From JAMLIA01 sp039810005 (GTDB taxonomy: Bacteria > Chloroflexota > Chloroflexia > Thermomicrobiales > CFX8): a stretch of 64,000 nucleotides of DNA. Positions 59,387 through 64,000 of the stretch are shown piece after piece. Location of the stretch: contig JBDHWD010000003.1 of assembly GCA_039810005.1 (NCBI GenBank), forward strand, positions 12,779 through 76,778. Reading direction: 5' to 3'. Positions within the stretch are counted from its first letter, which is position 1. Each line of letters opens with the position of its first letter. The notes under the pieces are model-generated. The model did not search any database and was not told the origin of the DNA. It saw nothing but the letters and a program-made list of their open reading frames with translations. The position numbers were made by a program, and so were the translations under genes.

Positions 59387-60871
59387 TTGAGCAGAACGTT
59401 GGTGCGAGGACGTTATGTCGTCGCGAGCGACGGGGCGAGCCACCATATCCTCGAAGATGGCGAAGTGGTCTACGAAGGCAACACCATCATCTTCACCGGT
59501 CATCACTACAGCGAGCCGGTCGATGAGGTGATCGATGCCGGTTATGCCATTGTCGGCCCCGGCTTCATTGACCTTGACGCATTGTTCGATCTCGACTCGA
59601 CCGTCCTCGGCTTCGACAACCATCCTGGCTGGGCGAAGGGACGCGTCTGGGCCAGCACCTACGTCGAGCGCGGCCCGCGCGACGTCTACACGGCTGACGA
59701 GGAGCAGTTCCAGCACGAGTACGCGATGGTTCAACTGCTGCGCAACGGCATCACGACAGCGCTGCCAATCCGCTCGATTCTGTATCGCGAGTGGGCCGAG
59801 ACGTACGAAGAGAACGCCCGCGCTGCAGAAGCGGCCGCGCGCCTCGGGATCCGCATGTATCTCGGTCCGTCGTATCGCACCGGTCTGCCGATGGTGTATC
59901 CCGATGGCGCCTACGGCATGCACTGGGATGTCGAGCGGGGCATGCGCGGGCTGGATGAGGCGATCCATTTCGTCCGCGACTACGATGGCGCACACGACGG
60001 CCTGATCCGCGGCTTCCTGCAGCCCGACCGGATAGAGGGCTGCACGGAAGAGCTGCTCGTCCGCACCGCCCAAGCGTCCGAGGATCTCAATTGTCCGGTG
60101 CGGCTGCATTGCTGTCAGGGCGAGCTGGAACTGAAGCTCGTTGACGAGCGCTGGGGCAAGTCGTCGCTAGAGCTGCTCCACGACCTGGGGTTCCTGAGCG
60201 AACGCGCATTGTTGCCGCATGGATCGTTGATTGGCGGTCTGCGCCCCACACCAGAACAGAAGGACAAAGAGTTGCGCTGGCTCGCCGACGCCGGGGCGAC
60301 CATCGTCCATTGCCCGCTGGTGAGCGCACGCGGTGGTGGCGCGATGGACTCATTCCCCCGTTATCGCGAGATGGGCGTCAACATCGGGCTGGGCACCGAC
60401 ACCTATCCGCCGGACATGATCCTCAACCTGCTGACCGGCGTCATTGCGACACGCATCCGCACCGGCGGCCCGAATGTCAGCGCGGCGGACTACTACACCG
60501 CCGCGACGATCGACGGTGCTAATGCCATCGGTCGGCCCGACCTGGGCAGGCTGATGCCGGGCGCGCTGGCCGACATCACTATCTTTGACCTGTCGGCGTT
60601 CCATATGGGGCAGCGCGTTGATCCGATTCAGACGATGGTCCTGAACGGCTCCGGCCGCGACATCTTGACCGTCATCGTCAATGGCCGCACCGTCATGCGC
60701 GACCGCGTCATCGACGGCTATGACCTGGACGCGATGCATCAGCGTGCGCAACAGCAATATGACAAGCTGATTGCATCCTACCCCGAGCGCTCGCATCTCC
60801 ATCCACCAGTTGAGGAGATCTTCACGCCGTCCTTCCCGATCGTCCAAGCCAGCGAGGGGCGTGACCGATAA
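59387..60871 (+). CDS. Chlorohydrolase-like amidohydrolase lacking the HxH motif
   Basis: 494 residues, amidohydrolase superfamily, closest in style to the AtzB/TrzN/SsnA group. Where relatives have PGxxxxHxH the protein reads GPGFIDLDALFDLDST, so both early metal histidines are absent. Later motifs remain: CPVRLHCCQGE, LLPHGSLIGG, ATIVHCPLVSARGGG and NIGLGTDTYPPDMI, and the C-terminal GALADITIFDLS is normal. It may use another metal site or a different reaction. TTG start with AAGGAG seven bases upstream. In the same operon as the two deaminase-like genes. Confidence 0.8.
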   Translation: MSRTLVRGRYVVASDGASHHILEDGEVVYEGNTIIFTGHHYSEPVDEVIDAGYAIVGPGFIDLDALFDLDSTVLGFDNHPGWAKGRVWASTYVERGPRDVYTADEEQFQHEYAMVQLLRNGITTALPIRSILYREWAETYEENARAAEAAARLGIRMYLGPSYRTGLPMVYPDGAYGMHWDVERGMRGLDEAIHFVRDYDGAHDGLIRGFLQPDRIEGCTEELLVRTAQASEDLNCPVRLHCCQGELELKLVDERWGKSSLELLHDLGFLSERALLPHGSLIGGLRPTPEQKDKELRWLADAGATIVHCPLVSARGGGAMDSFPRYREMGVNIGLGTDTYPPDMILNLLTGVIATRIRTGGPNVSAADYYTAATIDGANAIGRPDLGRLMPGALADITIFDLSAFHMGQRVDPIQTMVLNGSGRDILTVIVNGRTVMRDRVIDGYDLDAMHQRAQQQYDKLIASYPERSHLHPPVEEIFTPSFPIVQASEGRDR

Positions 60872-60918
60872 GCGAAATCGGTCTATCATCCGCCCAATGA
60901 TGGGAGGGAAAGGACACT

Positions 60919-62949
60919 ATGACTACCACTGAGAATAGCCGACCCCTGAAGCCGGAAGATATTCTGCGCATTCGGACGATCGACGATGCCCAGATCAGCC
61001 CGGACGGCCGGCTGGTTGCCTACGTCGTGAAGCGATCGCTGCTGAGCGACACGCAGAACCGCTACGCATCGGACATCTGGATCGTCGAGGCCGGCGGTGG
61101 CACGCCGCGCCACGTCACGGCAGGTGACAGCCGCGACACGTCGCCACGCTGGTTGCCAGACAGCCAGCGGATCGTCTTTGTCTCGGATCGCTCCGGCTCG
61201 CCGCAACTCTATCTCCACGATCTGCGTGGCGGAGAAGCTCGTCAGATCACACGTTTCAGCCGTGGCGTCTCCGGGCCGGTCGTCTCGCCGCTCGGTCGCC
61301 GTGTCGCGCTACTTAGCAGCGAGGGCTTCGGCATGTCCGAGGCCGACCTGAACGCACCAGGTGGCACGATCCGACACCTCAAGCGCTTGCGCTACCGATT
61401 CGACGAAGCGGGCTATATCGACGATCGATTCAGCCAGGTCCATGTTGTCGATCTTGAATCCGGCGATGCCATCCGCGTCACCGGTGCCGATGCAAGCGCC
61501 ACCTCACCGGCATGGTCGCCAGATGGCAGCCGGATCGCGTTCACCAGCAATCGCCTGAGCGAGGTCGGCTTTGATTCGCAGCTCTATGTTGTCGATGCCA
61601 ACCATGCCCTGGATTCCGGTGAACACGACAACGCCGTCGCAATAAACGGCGAATTGCTCGCAGCAAGCGCTCCTGCCTGGTCGGCGGATGGTACGTCGAT
61701 CGCGTTCATCGGTCGGCGGGCCGAAACACGTGCCGGCGGAAACGCCAGGGTCTTTCTGGCGAACGCCGACGGCTCCGGCACTCCGCGCAGCCTGACCGAC
61801 GGCCTGGATCGCAGCCCATCGACTGGCTCGTTTAGCGATACCTGGTCGTCCCGCGACCACACGCCGCTCATCTGGACGCCGGATGGCACGGGCGTCCTGT
61901 TCACGGCCAGCGACAAGGGTCGCGTCAATGTCTTCCTCGCCGCGGCCGACGGATCGGGCGCGACGAAAGTCGTCAATGGTGACCGCTCGATTGGCTATGT
62001 CTCGCAGTCCGCTGATGGCCGTCTGGCGTTTGCCGCCGCGACGTTCACCAATCCATGCGACATCTACACTTGCGCGGCGGACGGCAGCGAAGAGCAGCGC
62101 CTGACCGAACTGAACGGCGGCTTCCTCAGCGAGGTCGCCATCCAGCAGCCGGAGCATCACCCGTTCAAGTCATTCGACGATCGCTTCGAGGTCGATGCCT
62201 GGTTGATCAGACCGGCCAACTACGATCCGTCGAAGACGTACCCACTCGTCCAGATCATCCACGGTGGCCCGCACTCGATCTTCGGGCACACCTTCTTCTT
62301 CGACATGCAGCAGTGGGCGGGCGCAGGCTGGAACGTGCTGTTCGTCAACCCGCGCGCCAGCCAGGGCTACGGCGAAGACTTTGCCACCGCCTGTATTGGC
62401 GACTGGGGCGGGGCCGACTGGAAGGAACAGGAGGCGGCGCTCGATCAGGCGATCGAACGTGGCGGCGTCGATCCTGAGCGGCTCGCCGTCACAGGACTCT
62501 CCTACGGCGGCTTCATGACCAACTGGATCGTCGGCCAGACCAACCGCTACAAGGTCGCCGTCAGCGAGAACAGCATCTGCAACCTCGTCTCCTTCTTCAC
62601 CGTCTCCGATATTGGCTGGTACTGGCTGGAGCCGGAAATGGAGAAGACAGTCTGGGACAACCTCGACTGGTACATGGAGCATTCGCCGCTCTACTACGTC
62701 CAGAACATGCAGACGCCGATGCTCTTCCTGCAGGCCGAGACCGACTGGCGCTGCCCGGTCGAGGAGGGCGAGCAGCTCTACACGGCGCTGAAGGCGCGCG
62801 GCGTGCCGACCGAGATGGTGCGCTTCCCGGGCGAGAGTCACGCCCAGCTCAGCATCGGCAAGCCACGGACGCGCGTTGTCCGGCGGCAAGTCACGCTGGA
62901 CTGGATGCAGCGCTACCTCGAAGACGGCAGCGCGGCGCACGCAAGCTAG
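60919..62949 (+). CDS. S9 family peptidase (prolyl oligopeptidase type), second copy
   Basis: 676 residues; a beta-propeller half with repeated PDG turns (QISPDGRLVAYVV, WSPDGSRIAFTS, WSADGTSIAFIG), then an alpha/beta hydrolase with the nucleophile in VTGLSYGGFMTNW, the acid in QAETDWRCPVEEGE and the histidine in FPGESHAQLS. No signal peptide, cytoplasmic. A distant paralogue of the S9 gene at 1.4-3.3 kb. AAGGA before the ATG. It sits between an amidohydrolase and an allantoicase, so it may process peptide or amide substrates of the same pathway. Confidence 0.9.
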   Translation: MTTTENSRPLKPEDILRIRTIDDAQISPDGRLVAYVVKRSLLSDTQNRYASDIWIVEAGGGTPRHVTAGDSRDTSPRWLPDSQRIVFVSDRSGSPQLYLHDLRGGEARQITRFSRGVSGPVVSPLGRRVALLSSEGFGMSEADLNAPGGTIRHLKRLRYRFDEAGYIDDRFSQVHVVDLESGDAIRVTGADASATSPAWSPDGSRIAFTSNRLSEVGFDSQLYVVDANHALDSGEHDNAVAINGELLAASAPAWSADGTSIAFIGRRAETRAGGNARVFLANADGSGTPRSLTDGLDRSPSTGSFSDTWSSRDHTPLIWTPDGTGVLFTASDKGRVNVFLAAADGSGATKVVNGDRSIGYVSQSADGRLAFAAATFTNPCDIYTCAADGSEEQRLTELNGGFLSEVAIQQPEHHPFKSFDDRFEVDAWLIRPANYDPSKTYPLVQIIHGGPHSIFGHTFFFDMQQWAGAGWNVLFVNPRASQGYGEDFATACIGDWGGADWKEQEAALDQAIERGGVDPERLAVTGLSYGGFMTNWIVGQTNRYKVAVSENSICNLVSFFTVSDIGWYWLEPEMEKTVWDNLDWYMEHSPLYYVQNMQTPMLFLQAETDWRCPVEEGEQLYTALKARGVPTEMVRFPGESHAQLSIGKPRTRVVRRQVTLDWMQRYLEDGSAAHAS

Positions 62950-63046
62950 AGCCAGACCACTTCGACGCGGCACGCCTTGTCCCTTGCTGACGCCGGCGTG
63001 CCGCGTCGATCGCAACGACCCGCAATTCACCAGGATAGGACAGCAG

Positions 63047-64000
63047 ATGTCTGCAAACGGCACTCCGCCGGATTTCGTCACACGGTGGCCCAACCTGGCT
63101 CAGCCACGGCTGGGCGCTGAGGTCATCTCGGCGACCGATGAGTTCTTCGCCGCGAAGGAGCGGATGATTCAGGCCGAACCACCCGTTCGCATTCCCGGCA
63201 AGTTCGATGACCACGGCGGCTGGATGGATGGCTGGGAGACGCGCCGCAAGCGTGGGCCGGGCTACGACCACTGCATCGTCCGGCTGGGTCGTGCGGCGCT
63301 GCTGTATGGCGTTGACATCGACACGTCGTACTTCACCGGCAACTTCCCGCCATCGGCGTCAATCGATGGTCGGCTCGACGGCGACTGGGTCGAGATCGTG
63401 CCGCCGACGAATCTCGGCGGTAACGCGCATCACTACGTGGCGATTGAGCAGCCGGGGCCGTGGCGCGAGTTGCGCCTGAATATCTACCCGGACGGCGGCG
63501 TCGCCCGCCTGCGCGTTCACGGTCGGTTCGTCTTCGATGCGGCGCAGGAGTCAGGCGATCTCGTCGAGCTGTCCGGCCTGCTGCAGGGTGGGCGGCCAGT
63601 CGCCTGGAGCGATGACCACTACGGCTGGCCCGGCAAGGTGTTCCTGCCAGATCGCGGTATCAACATGGGCGACGGCTGGGAGACGAGCCGACGGCGCGTG
63701 CCGGGCAACGAGTGGATGATCGTTGAGCTTGGGCATCCGGGAACGATCAGGTCGATCGAGATCGACACCAGCCACAACAAGGGCAACTACCCGGATACGA
63801 TCATCATTCAGGCGGCGAATGAGCAACGCTCGACCGACACGTCACTCATCACCCAGAGCATGTTCTGGCCGGTGCTATTGCCTGAGCAAAAGCTGGAAGC
63901 TCACACGATCCACACGTTCAATAATGAGATCATCGACCTCGGCGCGATCACGCACGCGCGGATCAACATCATCCCGGATGGTGGCGTCAGTCGGGTTCGG
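63047..64000 (+). CDS. alc: Allantoicase, 3' end beyond the window
   Basis: 318 codons are visible, open to the last base, with no stop. Allantoicase splits allantoate into ureidoglycolate and urea in purine breakdown. Begins with TRWPNLAQPRLGAEVISATD, then FDDHGGWMDGWETRRKR and DHCIVRLGR; the fold is two similar jelly-roll halves, and the second begins around DLVELSGLLQGGRPVAWSDD with DGWETSRRRVPGNEW, showing the internal repeat. The halves share the GxWETxRRR and SIEIDT/VDIDTSYFTGN patterns. TAGGA lies seven bases before the ATG. Last gene of the nitrogen salvage cluster in view. Confidence 0.92.
   Translation, partial: MSANGTPPDFVTRWPNLAQPRLGAEVISATDEFFAAKERMIQAEPPVRIPGKFDDHGGWMDGWETRRKRGPGYDHCIVRLGRAALLYGVDIDTSYFTGNFPPSASIDGRLDGDWVEIVPPTNLGGNAHHYVAIEQPGPWRELRLNIYPDGGVARLRVHGRFVFDAAQESGDLVELSGLLQGGRPVAWSDDHYGWPGKVFLPDRGINMGDGWETSRRRVPGNEWMIVELGHPGTIRSIEIDTSHNKGNYPDTIIIQAANEQRSTDTSLITQSMFWPVLLPEQKLEAHTIHTFNNEIIDLGAITHARINIIPDGGVSRVR

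Noticed and set aside
1..64000. CRISPR arrays, insertion sequences, prophage, tRNA or rRNA genes
   Set aside because: No regularly spaced repeats, transposase or integrase motifs, or tRNA cloverleaf seen. The Cas4-like nuclease domain belongs to the helicase fusion, not to a Cas locus.

Overview
The window is about 64 kb of GC-rich (low 60s % by eye), densely coded bacterial chromosome. It carries 54 protein-coding genes that I support, a TPP riboswitch and several terminators and operators. I see no tRNA, rRNA, insertion sequence, phage gene or CRISPR array. MurT-GatD, a sortase with its substrate, VanW, many lipoproteins and the absence of outer-membrane genes point to a single-membrane (monoderm) cell. 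The overall gene style suggests a Chloroflexota/Thermomicrobia-like bacterium (Sphaerobacter relatives). That placement is inferred and not proven by a marker gene.

Layout. 1-9.9 kb is a peptide and amide catabolism block: M24 prolidase-like peptidase (5' cut by the window), small membrane protein, S9 peptidase, amidohydrolase/deacetylase, M55 D-aminopeptidase, a large Asp-box propeller protein and a T2 asparaginase-like hydrolase. 9.9-14.3 kb is one huge gene for an Fe-S RecB-type nuclease fused to an SF1 helicase. A 32-codon microprotein gene with its own terminator follows, then glgX. 16.9-19.4 kb is a padR-modB-modC unit with no modA. 19.5-26.9 kb holds an M50-CBS site-2 protease, an aldo/keto reductase, a DDAH-like hydrolase, a VanW protein, an FHA membrane protein, TerC, and two small proteins. 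27.2-33.2 kb is cell-wall and shape: gatD, murT, mreC, mreB and a LysM-M23 endopeptidase.

33.6-40.6 kb is the most unusual locus. It is a complete iron-siderophore type ABC importer in which the binding lipoprotein contains two tandem receptor domains and the ATPase contains two tandem, intact nucleotide-binding domains. There are two separate permeases, and a FhuF-like ferric reductase follows. 41.2-43.3 kb is a surface-protein mini-locus: a secreted protein ending in an MPNTG sorting signal, a cupredoxin lipoprotein and a sortase. 43.3-50.7 kb has two tandem M20 amidohydrolases, a ClbS/DfsB-like protein, an MMPL transporter, a radical SAM/SPASM enzyme with a CRP-type operator, and a small membrane protein.

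50.7-54.2 kb is a thiamin operon (TPP riboswitch, thiD-thiG-thiE-tenI-thiS). 54.2-64 kb looks like a nitrogen-compound salvage cluster. A peptide-type ABC binding lipoprotein is divergent from a GntR regulator, two cytosine-deaminase-like amidohydrolases, a third amidohydrolase whose usual HxH metal motif is missing, a second S9 peptidase and an allantoicase that runs off the window end.

Most start codons were chosen from Shine-Dalgarno spacing. Functions come from motif recognition only; no database search was run.
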